Source: Agromyces bracchium
GTDB taxonomy: Bacteria; Actinomycetota; Actinomycetes; Actinomycetales; Microbacteriaceae
Length of the DNA stretch: 64,000 nt
Assembly (NCBI RefSeq): GCF_009709675.1
Contig: NZ_WMLB01000034.1
Location: 29,229 to 93,228, forward strand
Reading direction: 5' to 3'
Positions 8,393 to 19,449 of the stretch are shown here, one piece after another. Both the position numbers and the translations under genes were made by a program. The notes beneath the pieces are model-generated. The model saw only the letters and a program-made list of their open reading frames with translations, did no database searches and was not told the origin of the DNA. Every line of letters starts with the position of its first letter. The stretch's first letter is position 1.

Positions 8393-8869
8393 ATGGCGTC
8401 GAACCCGACCTCCGCGTGGGCCGTCGCCGGCTTCGCGGCCGCACTCGACGTCGCGCTCATCGTCGCGACGTTCGGCTTCGTCAGCCTGCTCGCCGACCTC
8501 GAGCCCATCGCCGATCCCGCCGCGGGCCGGCTCGTCGGTCCGATCACGATCGGCGCGGCCGTCGGCGCCCTCCTCCTGCTGCTGGGCGCCGCGCTGACGC
8601 GCGGGATGCGGGCCTGGTCGCTCGCGGGCCTCGCGTTCATCGTGACCTGGGCGACCGGCGTCGTCGCCGCGACGATCGCGTACGCGGCATCCACCGGGAC
8701 GATCCTGGCCGCATTCCTCTTCGCCCTGTCCTTCATGTCGGTCGGATTCGGGCTCATCGTGCCGCTCGCGAGCGCGCTCGTGGCGCTCCTCGCCGCCGTG
8801 ACCGTGCGCGCGGAGGAGGGCGGGGTCGAACGGCCCAGGTGGCCGTGGGAGCGCGACGACGACGAGTGA
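8393..8869 (+). CDS. Small four-helix integral membrane protein, unknown function
   Basis: A 158-residue protein made almost wholly of hydrophobic segments: about four membrane helices (around FAAALDVALIVATFGFV, IGAAVGALLLLLGAAL, TGVVAATIAYAA and SVGFGLIVPLASALVALLA). It ends in an acidic, Trp-containing tail (RPRWPWERDDDE). No family is recognised with confidence. ATG at 8393 lies 6 bases after TAGGCT, in line with leaderless translation. It stands between the secretion locus and the str operon and has no obvious functional link to either. Confidence 0.65.
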   Translation: MASNPTSAWAVAGFAAALDVALIVATFGFVSLLADLEPIADPAAGRLVGPITIGAAVGALLLLLGAALTRGMRAWSLAGLAFIVTWATGVVAATIAYAASTGTILAAFLFALSFMSVGFGLIVPLASALVALLAAVTVRAEEGGVERPRWPWERDDDE

Positions 8870-8929
8870 CGCGGCGCCAGCGGCCGGACATCCGTTCACC
8901 GCTTCGGCGGCGCCCGACGCCGTCGGCAG

Positions 8930-8935
8930 TAGGGT
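8930..8935 (+). promoter_or_regulatory. -10 box TAGGGT of a probable leaderless transcript
   Basis: TAGGGT, 7 bases, then GTG at 8943. This decides the start of the following gene in favour of 8943 over the in-frame GTG at 8934, which would overlap the -10 box. Confidence 0.5.
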
Positions 8936-8942
8936 GAACCGC

Positions 8943-9590
8943 GTGGAGGGATCGGTCGAGGCCCGCGTGAGCCACGAGGTCGACCGCTGGCTGGCGTGGC
9001 TGCCGCGCTGGCGGCCGGGCACGCACCGCGGTCGCGTGCGCCTGTGCACGCGATGCTTCGGCTCGCCGATCCTCGCCGCGGCCGGGCTCGACGTCGACGT
9101 GCCGCACCCCGTGCAGCACGCCTTCTCGATGCGCATGAAGGGCATCATCGACGTCGCCGTCGACGACTACACCGCCCGCAACCTGCCGATGCTCCATCGC
9201 GAGATCCGCCTCGCGGAGGAGCGCAAGGCGCGACGGCCGTACCGCGCGGGGGAGGGGCTCGACCCGGAGTTCCTCGGGCTCGACCTCGACCCCGACCCGA
9301 CGCCGGGCGAGCCGTTCCTCTTCACGCTGCAGGGGCTCGAGGCGGATGCCGCGGCCGAGGCCGCCGAGCCCGCGCCGCGCCCGTTCACCCCACAGGAGAA
9401 GGAGGCGCTGCGCGAGGAGGTGCGCCTGGCCGACGAGTTCGCCAAGCAGCTGGGCCGGCGCATCTGCGCCGAGCTCGCGAGGCACCGCCAGCGCATCGCG
9501 AACGCGGTCGAGCGGCTCGTCGAACCGCAGGTGGCCGAGCTCCTCGCCGACCTCGACCGCGAGCTCGACGCGCCGGGCTGGACCAACTGA
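8943..9590 (+). CDS. Hypothetical soluble protein with one CxxC pair
   Basis: A 215-residue protein, not recognised. Near residue 32-37 it has LCTRCFGSP, a single CxxC that could bind metal or form a disulfide. It is followed by acidic and proline-containing middle regions and a long charged C-terminal helix (residues ~145-210). No signal peptide or membrane segment. GTG 8943 was chosen because a TAGGGT -10 box ends 7 bases before it. A palindromic intergenic repeat and the rpsL promoter follow it. Confidence 0.62.
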   Translation: MEGSVEARVSHEVDRWLAWLPRWRPGTHRGRVRLCTRCFGSPILAAAGLDVDVPHPVQHAFSMRMKGIIDVAVDDYTARNLPMLHREIRLAEERKARRPYRAGEGLDPEFLGLDLDPDPTPGEPFLFTLQGLEADAAAEAAEPAPRPFTPQEKEALREEVRLADEFAKQLGRRICAELARHRQRIANAVERLVEPQVAELLADLDRELDAPGWTN

Positions 9591-9608
9591 GGCCGCGATC
9601 GAACCGCC

Positions 9609-9647
9609 GGTGGTCGAGTAGGACGCGAAGCGCCCGTATCGAGACCC
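9609..9647. repeat. Dispersed intergenic palindromic repeat, single unit
   Basis: Reads GGTGGTCGAGTAGGACGCGA followed by AGCGCCCGTATCGAGACCC. It has the same outer words (GTCGAGTA ... TATCGAGAC) as the repeats at 10755, 37667 and 38687. Confidence 0.75.
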
Positions 9648-9649
9648 AT

Positions 9650-9678
9650 TTGACCCCATCGTGACGCCGCATTACCAT
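9650..9678 (+). promoter_or_regulatory. str operon promoter (rpsL-rpsG-fusA-tuf)
   Basis: TTGACC at 9650-9655, spacer of 17 bases, TACCAT at 9673-9678: a good housekeeping-sigma promoter. The expected transcript start is near 9685, about 218 bases before rpsL. Confidence 0.7.
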
Positions 9679-9902
9679 TGATCGGGTGTGCGCGTTGCCG
9701 CGCGCTCGTGCTGTGCCCGGGATCCTGCGATCCACGGCGTCGGCGCGGGTGCTCACAGGGCGCACACCAGGGCGGCGGCCGAACGGCCGGAAGCCCCCAC
9801 GGCATACCCACCACTGAAAAGGCAGCGCCGCTCGGCGGTGCCGGTGGGTCGTGATGTGAAATCCATCAACGCTGTCACCGTGCAGCACAACAAGGAGAAG
9901 CA

Positions 9903-10277
9903 GTGCCAACCATTCAGCAGTTGGTCCGCAAGGGTCGCACGCCCAAGGTCACCAAGACCAAGGCGCCCGCCCTGAAGGCCAACCCCCAGCAGCGCGGCGT
10001 GTGCACGCGTGTGTACACCACCACCCCGAAGAAGCCGAACTCGGCGCTCCGCAAGGTCGCCCGTGTGAAGCTCTCGAACGGCACCGAGGTCACCGCCTAC
10101 ATCCCCGGTGAGGGCCACAACCTGCAGGAGCACTCGATGGTGCTCGTGCGCGGCGGTCGTGTGAAGGACCTCCCGGGTGTCCGCTACAAGATCATCCGCG
10201 GCGCGCTCGACACGCAGGCCGTGAAGAACCGCAAGCAGGCTCGTAGCCGCTACGGCGCGAAGATGGAGAAGAAGTAA
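9903..10277 (+). CDS. rpsL: 30S ribosomal protein S12
   Basis: S12 sits at the decoding centre of the small subunit and helps monitor codon-anticodon pairing. The 124-residue product has the family length and the conserved blocks [11 protein letters not shown] and [14 protein letters not shown]. The lysines in those blocks are where streptomycin-resistance changes arise, and both are wild type here. GTG start after AAGGAGAAGCA. The stop overlaps the rpsG start (TAATG). First gene of the str operon. Confidence 0.98.
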   Translation: MPTIQQLVRKGRTPKVTKTKAPALKANPQQRGVCTRVYTTTPKKPNSALRKVARVKLSNGTEVTAYIPGEGHNLQEHSMVLVRGGRVKDLPGVRYKIIRGALDTQAVKNRKQARSRYGAKMEKK

Positions 10278-10747
10278 TGCCTCGCAAGGGTCCCGCTCCG
10301 AAGCGCCCCGTCGTCGCCGACCCGGTCTACGGTTCGCCGGTCGTCAGCCAGCTCGTCAACAAGATCCTCATCGACGGCAAGAAGGACCTCGCGCAGCGCA
10401 TCGTCTACGAGGCGCTCGAGAACGTCGCGAACAAGTCCGGCCAGGACGCCGTCGCGGTCCTGAAGAAGGCCCTCGACAACGTGCGCCCGACCCTCGAGGT
10501 CCGGTCGCGCCGCGTCGGCGGCTCGACCTACCAGGTCCCCGTCGAGGTCAAGCCGCACCGTGCGAACACCCTGGCGCTGCGCTGGCTCACCAGCTACGCC
10601 AAGGCCCGCCGCGAGAAGACCATGACCGAGCGTCTCACCAACGAGATCCTCGACGCCTCGAACGGCCTGGGTGCCGCGGTCAAGCGCCGCGAGGACACCC
10701 ACAAGATGGCCGAGTCGAACCGCGCCTTCGCCCACTACCGCTGGTAG
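10277..10747 (+). CDS. rpsG: 30S ribosomal protein S7
   Basis: S7 nucleates assembly of the 30S head and contacts 16S rRNA and the E-site tRNA. The 156 residues match the family length, beginning [12 protein letters not shown] and ending in the typical AFAHYRW tail. ATG shares its first base with the rpsL stop, so translation is coupled. A large inverted repeat (10755-10835) separates it from fusA. Confidence 0.98.
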   Translation: MPRKGPAPKRPVVADPVYGSPVVSQLVNKILIDGKKDLAQRIVYEALENVANKSGQDAVAVLKKALDNVRPTLEVRSRRVGGSTYQVPVEVKPHRANTLALRWLTSYAKARREKTMTERLTNEILDASNGLGAAVKRREDTHKMAESNRAFAHYRW

Positions 10748-10754
10748 TCACTCC

Positions 10755-10835
10755 GGTGGTCGAGTAGCGGCGAAGCCGCGTATCGAGACCTCGCGAGGAT
10801 CTCGATACGGCCGCGAAGCGGCCTACTCGATCACC
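10755..10835. repeat. Dispersed intergenic palindromic repeat, two facing units
   Basis: Two units in inverted orientation: GGTGGTCGAGTAGCGGCGAA... (10755-10790) and ...GCGGCCTACTCGATCACC (to 10835), joined by TCGCGA. Inner arms also pair (TATCGAGA / TCTCGATA), so the region can fold as one long hairpin between rpsG and fusA. Confidence 0.85.
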
Positions 10836-10875
10836 GACACCCCAAGCCCCTTCCAACTTCATCCGGAGGAACCCC

Positions 10876-12990
10876 GTGGCACTTGACGTGCTCACCGACC
10901 TGAACAAGGTCCGCAACATCGGCATCATGGCGCACATCGATGCCGGCAAGACCACCACGACCGAGCGCATCCTGTTCTACACGGGCGTCAACCACAAGAT
11001 CGGCGAGACGCACGACGGCGCGTCCACCACCGACTGGATGGAGCAGGAGAAGGAGCGCGGCATCACCATCACGTCCGCCGCGGTCACCTGTTTCTGGAAC
11101 AAGAACCAGATCAACATCATCGACACGCCCGGCCACGTCGACTTCACCGTCGAGGTGGAGCGTTCGCTGCGCGTGCTCGACGGCGCCGTCGCGGTCTTCG
11201 ACGGCAAGGAGGGCGTGGAGCCCCAGTCCGAGACCGTGTGGCGCCAGGCCGACAAGTACAACGTCCCCCGCATCTGCTTCGTCAACAAGATGGACAAGCT
11301 CGGCGCGGACTTCTACTTCACGGTCGACACCATCATCAAGCGCCTCGGCGCGAAGCCGCTCGTGCTCCAGCTCCCGATCGGCGCCGAGAACGACTTCGTC
11401 GGCGTCATCGACTTGGTCGAGATGCGCGCGCTGGTGTGGCCCGGCGACGCCAAGGGCGACGTGACCATGGGCGCCAAGTACGAGGTCCAGGAGATCCCGG
11501 CCGACCTGAAGGACAAGGCCGAGGAGTACCGCCAGCAGCTGCTCGAGACCGTCGCCGAGACCAGCGACGAGCTGCTCGAGAAGTTCTTCGGCGGCGAGGA
11601 GCTCACGGTCGCCGAGATCAAGGGCGCGATCCGCAAGCTCACCGTCAACTCCGAGATCTACCCCGTGCTGTGCGGCTCGGCGTTCAAGAACCGCGGCGTG
11701 CAGCCCATGCTCGACGCGGTCATCGACTACCTGCCGTCGCCGCTCGACGTGCCCGCCGTGCAGGGTCACGACGTGCGCGACGAGGAGAAGATCATCGAGC
11801 GCCACGCCGACGCGACCGAGCCCTTCTCGGCGCTCGCGTTCAAGGTCGCGGTGCACCCGTTCTTCGGTCGCCTCACCTACGTGCGCGTCTACTCGGGCCG
11901 TCTCGACTCCGGCGCCCAGGTCATCAACTCGACCAAGGGCAAGAAGGAGCGCATCGGGAAGATCTTCCAGATGCACGCCAACAAGGAGAACCCGGTCGAC
12001 TCGGTCACCGCGGGCAACATCTACGCCGTCATCGGCCTGAAGGACACGACCACCGGCGACACGCTGTGCGACCCGGACAACCAGGTCGTCCTCGAGTCGA
12101 TGACCTTCCCGGAGCCCGTCATCGAGGTCGCCATCGAGCCGAAGACCAAGGCCGACCAGGAGAAGCTCGGCATGGCGATCCAGAAGCTCGCCGAGGAGGA
12201 CCCGACCTTCCGCACCGAGCTCAACCAGGAGACCGGCCAGACCGTCATCAAGGGCATGGGCGAGCTCCACCTCGACATCCTCGTGGACCGCATGAAGCGC
12301 GAGTTCAAGGTCGAGGCGAACGTCGGCAAGCCGCAGGTCGCGTACCGCGAGACCATCAAGCGCGCCGTCGACCGTCACGACTACACCCACAAGAAGCAGA
12401 CGGGTGGCTCGGGCCAGTTCGCGAAGATCCAGTTCAAGCTCGAGCCGCTCGAGGTCGAGGGCGACAAGACCTACGAGTTCGAGAACGCCGTCACGGGTGG
12501 TCGCGTCCCGCGCGAGTACATCCCGTCGGTCGACGCGGGCTTCCAGGACGCGATGCAGGTCGGCATCCTCGCCGGCTACCCGATGGTGGGCGTCAAGGCG
12601 ACCCTCGTCGACGGTGCCGCGCACGACGTCGACTCCTCGGAGATGGCGTTCAAGATCGCCGGTTCGATGGGCTTCAAGGAGGCCGCTCGGAAGGCGAACC
12701 CCGTCCTGCTCGAGCCGCTGATGGCCGTCGAGGTCCGTACTCCCGAGGAGTACATGGGCGACGTCATCGGCGACCTGAACTCGCGCCGCGGCCAGATCCA
12801 GTCCATGGAGGACGCCGCCGGCGTGAAGGTCGTGCGTGCGCACGTCCCGCTCTCGGAGATGTTCGGCTACATCGGCGACCTGCGGTCCAAGACCTCGGGC
12901 CGCGCGGTGTACTCGATGGAGTTCGAGAGCTACGCGGAGGTCCCGAAGGCCGTGGCCGAGGAGATCGTCCAGAAGAACAAGGGCGAGTAA
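10876..12990 (+). CDS. fusA: Translation elongation factor G
   Basis: EF-G is the GTPase that moves tRNAs and mRNA after peptide transfer and acts with RRF in ribosome recycling. The 704-residue product has the full domain set. G1 is HIDAGKT (residues 20-26), G3 is DTPGH, G4 is NKMD; then come the beta-barrel domain II and the domain III-V part with [20 protein letters not shown] and [11 protein letters not shown] start after CCGGAGGA. Third gene of the str operon, 128 bases behind rpsG across a palindromic repeat. Confidence 0.98.
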   Translation: MALDVLTDLNKVRNIGIMAHIDAGKTTTTERILFYTGVNHKIGETHDGASTTDWMEQEKERGITITSAAVTCFWNKNQINIIDTPGHVDFTVEVERSLRVLDGAVAVFDGKEGVEPQSETVWRQADKYNVPRICFVNKMDKLGADFYFTVDTIIKRLGAKPLVLQLPIGAENDFVGVIDLVEMRALVWPGDAKGDVTMGAKYEVQEIPADLKDKAEEYRQQLLETVAETSDELLEKFFGGEELTVAEIKGAIRKLTVNSEIYPVLCGSAFKNRGVQPMLDAVIDYLPSPLDVPAVQGHDVRDEEKIIERHADATEPFSALAFKVAVHPFFGRLTYVRVYSGRLDSGAQVINSTKGKKERIGKIFQMHANKENPVDSVTAGNIYAVIGLKDTTTGDTLCDPDNQVVLESMTFPEPVIEVAIEPKTKADQEKLGMAIQKLAEEDPTFRTELNQETGQTVIKGMGELHLDILVDRMKREFKVEANVGKPQVAYRETIKRAVDRHDYTHKKQTGGSGQFAKIQFKLEPLEVEGDKTYEFENAVTGGRVPREYIPSVDAGFQDAMQVGILAGYPMVGVKATLVDGAAHDVDSSEMAFKIAGSMGFKEAARKANPVLLEPLMAVEVRTPEEYMGDVIGDLNSRRGQIQSMEDAAGVKVVRAHVPLSEMFGYIGDLRSKTSGRAVYSMEFESYAEVPKAVAEEIVQKNKGE

Positions 12991-13043
12991 CGCGCCCGAA
13001 CGCACGGACCGACAGGTTCGCGTAACATAACAACACAACCCCA

Positions 13044-13082
13044 GTAGCACACCGGTCGCAATCCGGCGCCCGGTGCTGCTAC
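13044..13082 (+). promoter_or_regulatory. Stem-loop in the tuf leader
   Basis: GTAGCACACCGG (13044-13055) can pair with CCGGTGCTGCTAC (13070-13082), with one bulged base, in the 115 bases between fusA and tuf. No T tract follows, so it is more likely a leader or processing structure than a terminator. Confidence 0.5.
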
Positions 13083-13105
13083 ACGGATCCTGAGGAGGAC
13101 CCACA

Positions 13106-14296
<1,191 letters not shown>

Positions 14297-14316
14297 CCTT
14301 CGCGATCGCGACCTGC

Positions 14317-14346
14317 AAGGGGTCGGGCCTTCGGGCCCGGCCCCTT
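14317..14346 (+). terminator. Rho-independent-type terminator after tuf
   Basis: AAGGGG-TCGGGCC, loop TTCG, GGCCCGG-CCCCTT, with one mismatch; short T-containing end. Confidence 0.8.
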
Positions 14347-14421
14347 CGTCGTACCGGTACCACAACCGTGCACGGGCGTCCAGATCCGGGCAGGGCGTCC
14401 CTCGTCGAGGAGACCTCGGGT

Positions 14422-14427
14422 TAGCCT
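14422..14427 (+). promoter_or_regulatory. -10 box TAGCCT of a probable leaderless transcript
   Basis: TAGCCT, 7 bases, then ATG 14435 of the acyltransferase gene. Confidence 0.45.
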
Positions 14428-14434
14428 TGACCGG

Positions 14435-15649
14435 ATGGTTCCCCCGTCGATCCGAACGCGTGCCGCCGTGCGGCCCGAGATCCAGGCGCTCCGCGCGATC
14501 GCGGTGTGCGCCGTCGTGCTGCACCACGGCTGGCCCGCGGTCGCACCCGCGGGCTACATGGGCGTCGACGTCTTCTTCGTCGTGTCGGGGTTCCTCATCA
14601 CGGCGCTGCTGCTGCGCGAGCACGCCCGCACCGGGCGCATCTCGCTGAAGGACTTCTACCTGCGCCGCGCACGGCGGATCCTCCCGGCGGCCATGGCGGT
14701 GCTCGTCGCGGTCACGGTGCTGACGTACCTCGTCGTGCCCAGGATCGAATGGCGCTCCTACTTCCGCGAGGTCATCGCGAGCGCCCTCTACTTCGAGAAC
14801 TGGCTGCTCGCGGCCGACTCGCAGGACCCGGCGCGCGACGACCTCGCGTCCACGCCCGTGCAGCACTTCTGGTCGCTCTCGGTCGAGGAGCAGTTCTACC
14901 TCGTGTGGCCGCTGCTGATCATCGCGGCCATCGCGATCGCCGTCCGCGCGTCGCGAGACCCTCGCCGCGCCCTGCTCGTCGTGCTCGGCCTCGCCACGGC
15001 CGCCTCGTTCGCCTGGAACGTGGTGCTCACCGCGCAGGACCACAACCTCGCCTACTTCTCGACGTTCACGCGCGTGTGGGAGTTCGGGGTCGGCGGAATC
15101 CTCGCCGTCGTCGTCCCCGAGGCGGCGTCGGGCCGGGAGCGCCTGCGCGCCGCCGTCGGATGGCTCGGGCTCGCGCTCATCGCCGTGCCGATCCTCGTCT
15201 TCCGAACGCCCGAGGTGTTCCCCGGGCTGGTCGTGCTCGTCCCGGTCGCCGGCGCGCTCGCGGTCATCTGGGCGGGGATGCCGGCCGCACGGTGGTCGCC
15301 CGCTCGGGCGACCGGCCTCGCCCCGGTGCAGTGGACCGGGGACATCTCGTACTCGCTCTACCTGTGGCACTGGCCGATCTTCATGTTCGTGCCGTTCATC
15401 ACGGGCGTGCCGAGTCCGCCGTGGCTCATGGGGCTGCTCGTGGTCGCGTCGTTCGCCGTCGCCGCCGCGTCGAAGCGATGGATCGAGGACCCCGCACGGT
15501 TCGGCCTCGCCGGGGCGAGGCGGCCCCGGTCCGCCCTGCTGCTCGGCTCGTTCGTCACGCTCGCCGCACTGGTCGTCGCGGCGGGGATCGTCGGCCCGAA
15601 CGCCGCCGGCGCCGAGGCGTGCGAGCGCCCCGCACAGACGGGGGAGTGA
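14435..15649 (+). CDS. Membrane acyltransferase, OafA/YrhL type (Acyl_transf_3), short form
   Basis: Integral membrane O-acyltransferase of the family that adds acetyl or other acyl groups to cell-surface sugars. Early in the protein are RPEIQALRAIAVCAVVLHHGW, with the conserved R and HH-region, then GVDVFFVVSGFLI and FYLRRARRILPA, all family hallmarks. A further block PVQHFWSLSVEEQFYLVWP and about ten membrane helices follow. The 404 residues stop just after the last helix (AGAEACERPAQTGE). Many OafA relatives have a ~250-residue SGNH esterase domain there; it is absent and no remnant follows before the convergent gene. Leaderless-type start. Confidence 0.88.
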   Translation: MVPPSIRTRAAVRPEIQALRAIAVCAVVLHHGWPAVAPAGYMGVDVFFVVSGFLITALLLREHARTGRISLKDFYLRRARRILPAAMAVLVAVTVLTYLVVPRIEWRSYFREVIASALYFENWLLAADSQDPARDDLASTPVQHFWSLSVEEQFYLVWPLLIIAAIAIAVRASRDPRRALLVVLGLATAASFAWNVVLTAQDHNLAYFSTFTRVWEFGVGGILAVVVPEAASGRERLRAAVGWLGLALIAVPILVFRTPEVFPGLVVLVPVAGALAVIWAGMPAARWSPARATGLAPVQWTGDISYSLYLWHWPIFMFVPFITGVPSPPWLMGLLVVASFAVAAASKRWIEDPARFGLAGARRPRSALLLGSFVTLAALVVAAGIVGPNAAGAEACERPAQTGE

Positions 15650-15675
15650 TCCGACCCGAGGCGACCGGAGTCGCG

Positions 15676-16125
15676 TCAGATCTCGATGCCGTCGACCGTC
15701 GTCCGGAGGTCGATCGCGCCCTCGACGCTCCGCGCGACCGTGCACGCCTTCGCGATCGCGCGGGCCATGATCCCCGCGAGCTTCTCGCGCTCCTCGGGCT
15801 CGAGGGCGGAGAGGTCGACGATGATCTCCTCGTCGATCTCCCGGTACCGGTTGCCGTCCTTCGAGGTGCCGTGGGCCCACACCGTGATCGCGACGTCGTC
15901 GCCGAGCCGGCGCGCGGCGACCGAGTCGGCGCTCATGCCCGCGCAGCCGGCCAGCGCGAGCTTGAGGAGCTCGCCCGGGGTGAAGTGCCCCGGCGCCTCG
16001 ACGGGCCCGATGAGCACGGTCGACCCGCGCTCGTTGAGGCCCTCGTAGGTCCGCGGGCCGGTCCGCGTCACCGAGACGCTCCCCGGTCCGATCCGCTCGC
16101 CGACCGCGTGCGCGTGCTCCGTCAT
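15676..16125 (-). CDS. OsmC/Ohr-family peroxiredoxin-like protein
   Basis: OsmC-type proteins reduce organic hydroperoxides using two cysteines in a homodimer. The 149-residue product has ALAGCAGMSAD and, near the end, IAKACTVARSVEG, which supply the two expected cysteines. ATG at 16125 was chosen over an upstream alternative because GGAGGA stands directly before it and the family N-terminus starts here. Convergent with the acyltransferase gene, 26 bases away. Whether the substrate is peroxide cannot be told from sequence; some family members are only OsmC-like. Confidence 0.88.
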   Translation of the reverse strand: MTEHAHAVGERIGPGSVSVTRTGPRTYEGLNERGSTVLIGPVEAPGHFTPGELLKLALAGCAGMSADSVAARRLGDDVAITVWAHGTSKDGNRYREIDEEIIVDLSALEPEEREKLAGIMARAIAKACTVARSVEGAIDLRTTVDGIEI

Positions 16126-16235
16126 CGAGTTCCTCCTCCACCGTGTCGTGCACCGATTCCACCACGGCGACGGATGCCGCGGCATCCGCTTGGCTGGGAG
16201 GATGCGGTGAGCCTCGTCGCCGCGACACGCCCGGG

Positions 16236-16265
16236 TTGCACGGATGCGCCCCCATATGGCAAACT
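16236..16265 (+). promoter_or_regulatory. Candidate S10-operon promoter
   Basis: TTGCAC (16236-16241), 18 bases, CAAACT (16260-16265). The surrounding bases are less GC-rich than average. It would give a leader of about 370 bases before rpsJ. Confidence 0.35.
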
Positions 16266-16486
16266 CGTTGAGTTCAACATTTCGAACGGCGCGCCTTGCT
16301 GCGCTCCGATCGGATCACTGCCAGGCAGTGCATAGCCACCGGAAGCTCCACGGAGCCCCACGGGTCAGGCTAGGCCGCGGGCAGCAGGACACACAACCGA
16401 CCACCACCCTTCGAGCATGGGCGATGCCCCATGCCCGTTTTCGCGAGTGCGACACGCCCGAGCGCGGGGGCCGGTTGGGGCTCGAA

Positions 16487-16542
16487 GGTCGAGCGTGTCG
16501 AGACCACCGCGATGCGGGGTGGTTTCGACAGGCTCGATCACC
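16487..16542. repeat. Dispersed inverted repeat (TCGACAGGCTCGA type) upstream of rpsJ
   Basis: GGTCGAGCGTGTCGAGACCA(CC) faces GGTGGTTTCGACAGGCTCGA(TCACC), giving a long imperfect hairpin. Its core TGTCGAGAC/GTCTCGACA is shared with the repeat at 26314-26367. Confidence 0.75.
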
Positions 16543-16642
16543 GGCCTTTGACAGAAGAACAGTGGTGCTTCACACGAAGTGGCTACGCGGCGTCCGATGC
16601 CCTCGGAAGGGGTAAGACGCCTTGACAGAGAGAGAGTCAGCA

Positions 16643-16951
16643 ATGGCGGGACAGAAGATCCGCATTCGACTGAAGTCGTACGACCACGAGGTCATCGACA
16701 CCTCGGCGCGCAAGATCGTCGACACGGTGACCCGCGCGGGCGCCACGGTCGTCGGCCCCGTGCCGCTTCCGACCGAGAAGAACGTGGTGTGCGTCATCCG
16801 TTCGCCCCACAAGTACAAGGACAGCCGCGAGCACTTCGAGATGCGCACCCACAAGCGCCTGATCGACATCGTGGACCCGACGCCCAAGGCCGTCGACTCG
16901 CTCATGCGTCTCGACCTTCCGGCCGACGTCAACATCGAGATCAAGCTCTGA
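16643..16951 (+). CDS. rpsJ: 30S ribosomal protein S10
   Basis: S10 belongs to the 30S head and in many bacteria also takes part in transcription antitermination as NusE. The 102-residue product starts [16 protein letters not shown] and contains the exposed loop region [15 protein letters not shown], as in all actinobacterial S10. Start at 16643, not the in-frame codon 21 bases earlier, because the family starts here. The ribosome-binding site is weak (AGAGAGAG). First gene of an eleven-gene S10 block. Confidence 0.98.
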   Translation: MAGQKIRIRLKSYDHEVIDTSARKIVDTVTRAGATVVGPVPLPTEKNVVCVIRSPHKYKDSREHFEMRTHKRLIDIVDPTPKAVDSLMRLDLPADVNIEIKL

Positions 16952-16959
16952 GGTACGAC

Positions 16960-17616
16960 ATGTCCACCACTGCAAAGAACGTGAAGGGTCTGCTCGGCAC
17001 CAAGCTCGGCATGACCCAGGTGTGGGACGAGAACAACAAGCTCATCCCGGTCACCGTCATCGAGATCGCCCCCAACGTGGTCACCCAGCTCCGCACCCCG
17101 GAGCGCGACGGCTACGCGGCCGTCCAGATCGCCGCGGGCGCCATCGACCCCCGCAAGGTCACCAAGCCCCTCACCGGTCACTTCGAGGCCGCCGGCGTCA
17201 CGCCGCGCCGCCACGTGACCGAGGTGCGCACCGCCGACGCCGCGGACTACGCGCTCGGCCAGGAGCTCACCGTCGACGGCACCTTCGAGGCCGGCCAGCT
17301 GGTCGACGTCGTCGGCACGTCGAAGGGCAAGGGCTTCGCCGGTGTCATGAAGCGCCACAACTTCGCGGGCGTCTCCGCGTCGCACGGTGCCCACCGCAAC
17401 CACCGCAAGCCCGGTTCGATCGGCGCCTCGTCGACCCCGAGCCGTGTCTTCAAGGGCATGCGCATGGCCGGCCGCATGGGTGGCGAGCGCGTCACCGTCC
17501 TGAACCTCCGCGTGCACGCCGTCGACGCCGAGAAGGGCCTGCTGCTCGTCAAGGGCGCGGTTCCCGGTGCTCGCGGTCGTCTCGTGTTCGTCCGCAACGC
17601 TGTGAAGGGGGCGTAG
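16960..17616 (+). CDS. rplC: 50S ribosomal protein L3
   Basis: L3 is a primary assembly protein of the large subunit whose long loop reaches the peptidyl-transferase centre. The 218 residues carry [15 protein letters not shown] at the N-terminus and the loop motifs [15 protein letters not shown] and [20 protein letters not shown]. The start ATG lies 8 bases after rpsJ. The glutamine that PrmB methylates in other bacteria appears to be replaced by Ser in GASSTPSRV. Confidence 0.97.
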   Translation: MSTTAKNVKGLLGTKLGMTQVWDENNKLIPVTVIEIAPNVVTQLRTPERDGYAAVQIAAGAIDPRKVTKPLTGHFEAAGVTPRRHVTEVRTADAADYALGQELTVDGTFEAGQLVDVVGTSKGKGFAGVMKRHNFAGVSASHGAHRNHRKPGSIGASSTPSRVFKGMRMAGRMGGERVTVLNLRVHAVDAEKGLLLVKGAVPGARGRLVFVRNAVKGA

Positions 17617-17619
17617 TCC

Positions 17620-18279
17620 ATGGCTACCGCCAACACCATCGACGTCCTCGACGTCACCGGCAAGAAGTCCGGCTCGATCGAGCTGCCCGCCGAGCTCTTC
17701 GACGTGCAGACCAACGTGCCGCTGATCCACCAGGTCGTCGTCGCCCAGCTCGCCGCCGCGCGCCAGGGCACGCACAAGACCAAGACCCGCGGCGAGGTCT
17801 CCGGTGCCGGCCGCAAGCCCTTCAAGCAGAAGGGCACGGGCCGCGCCCGCCAGGGCTCGATCCGCGCGCCGCACATGACCGGCGGTGGCGTCGTCCACGG
17901 CCCGCAGCCGCGCGACTACTCGCAGCGCACCCCCAAGAAGATGATCGCCGCGGCCCTGCTCGGCGCGCTCTCCGACCGCGCTCGCGGCGGCCGCATCCAC
18001 GCGGTCGAGTCGCTCGCCAACGGTGAGACCCCGAAGACGAAGGACGCCGTCGCGCTCCTCGCCTCGGTCGCCCCGTCGCGGCACCAGCTCGTCGTGCTCA
18101 CCCGCGACGAGGAGCTCTCGGAGCGTGCGGTCCGCAACATCCCGACCGTGCACGTCCTGCCGGTCGACCAGCTGAACGCCTACGACGTGCTCGTCTCCGA
18201 CGACATCGTCTTCAGCAAGGCCGCGCTCGAGGCGTTCGTCGCCGCGAAGCAGGCGAAGAAGGAAGAGGTCTCCGCATGA
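17620..18279 (+). CDS. rplD: 50S ribosomal protein L4
   Basis: L4 lines part of the nascent-peptide exit tunnel and, in enterobacteria, feeds back on its own operon. The 219-residue product has the extended loop with [17 protein letters not shown](IRAPH), whose changes give macrolide resistance elsewhere; it looks wild type. It starts 3 bases after rplC, and its stop overlaps the rplW start (ATGA). Confidence 0.97.
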   Translation: MATANTIDVLDVTGKKSGSIELPAELFDVQTNVPLIHQVVVAQLAAARQGTHKTKTRGEVSGAGRKPFKQKGTGRARQGSIRAPHMTGGGVVHGPQPRDYSQRTPKKMIAAALLGALSDRARGGRIHAVESLANGETPKTKDAVALLASVAPSRHQLVVLTRDEELSERAVRNIPTVHVLPVDQLNAYDVLVSDDIVFSKAALEAFVAAKQAKKEEVSA

Positions 18280-18578
18280 GCGCCGCGCACAACAAGGACC
18301 CCCGCGACATCATCATCGCGCCGGTGGTCTCGGAGAAGAGCTACAACCTGATCGACGAGGGCAAGTACACGTTCATCGTGGACCCCCGCTCGAACAAGAC
18401 CGAGATCAAGCTCGCCATCGAGAAGATCTTCAACGTCCAGGTCGCTTCGATCAACACCCTCAACCGTCAGGGCAAGACGCGTCGCACCCGCTTCGGCATG
18501 GGCAAGCGCAAGGACACCAAGCGCGCGATCGTCACCCTCAAGTCCGGCTCGATCGACATCTTCACGAACGTCGGCTAA
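18276..18578 (+). CDS. rplW: 50S ribosomal protein L23
   Basis: L23 lies at the tunnel exit and is the docking point for trigger factor and SRP. The 100-residue product shows [18 protein letters not shown], the family N-terminal signature, and [21 protein letters not shown] basic residues in the exposed loop. ATG overlaps the rplD stop by four bases (ATGA), so the pair is translationally coupled. Confidence 0.97.
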   Translation: MSAAHNKDPRDIIIAPVVSEKSYNLIDEGKYTFIVDPRSNKTEIKLAIEKIFNVQVASINTLNRQGKTRRTRFGMGKRKDTKRAIVTLKSGSIDIFTNVG

Positions 18579-18597
18579 GGAGCAGAGGAACCTCACT

Positions 18598-19437
<840 letters not shown>

Positions 19438-19449
19438 GAGTAAGAGAAG

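Larger units (their letters stand above)
9591..9902 (+). other. Intergenic leader between the hypothetical gene and rpsL
   Basis: This 312-base stretch holds half of the dispersed palindrome (9609-9647), the str promoter (9650-9678) and a ~220-base rpsL leader. The leader contains a 43-codon open frame from GTG 9686 to TGA 9817, whose first codon lies 7 bases after the -10 box. The ribosome-binding site AAGGAG of rpsL is just before 9903. No RNA gene was seen. Confidence 0.7.
16126..16642. other. Intergenic region upstream of the S10 operon
   Basis: 517 bases without a convincing gene. It holds the 5' side of the OsmC-like gene, the word pair GGATGCCGCGGCATCC, a candidate promoter (16236-16265), a dispersed inverted repeat (16487-16542) and a TTGACA at 16548-16553 with no good -10 box. 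Short frames here have neither RBS nor recognisable products. Confidence 0.6.

Noticed and set aside
13005..13040. Separate tuf promoter around TAACAT
   Set aside because: No -35 hexamer at a fitting distance; left as unproven.
16548..16553. TTGACA as the -35 of an S10 promoter
   Set aside because: No TANNNT-like -10 hexamer lies 16-19 bases downstream.
16244..16615. Short frames upstream of rpsJ
   Set aside because: They cross the inverted repeat, have no ribosome-binding site and no recognisable product.
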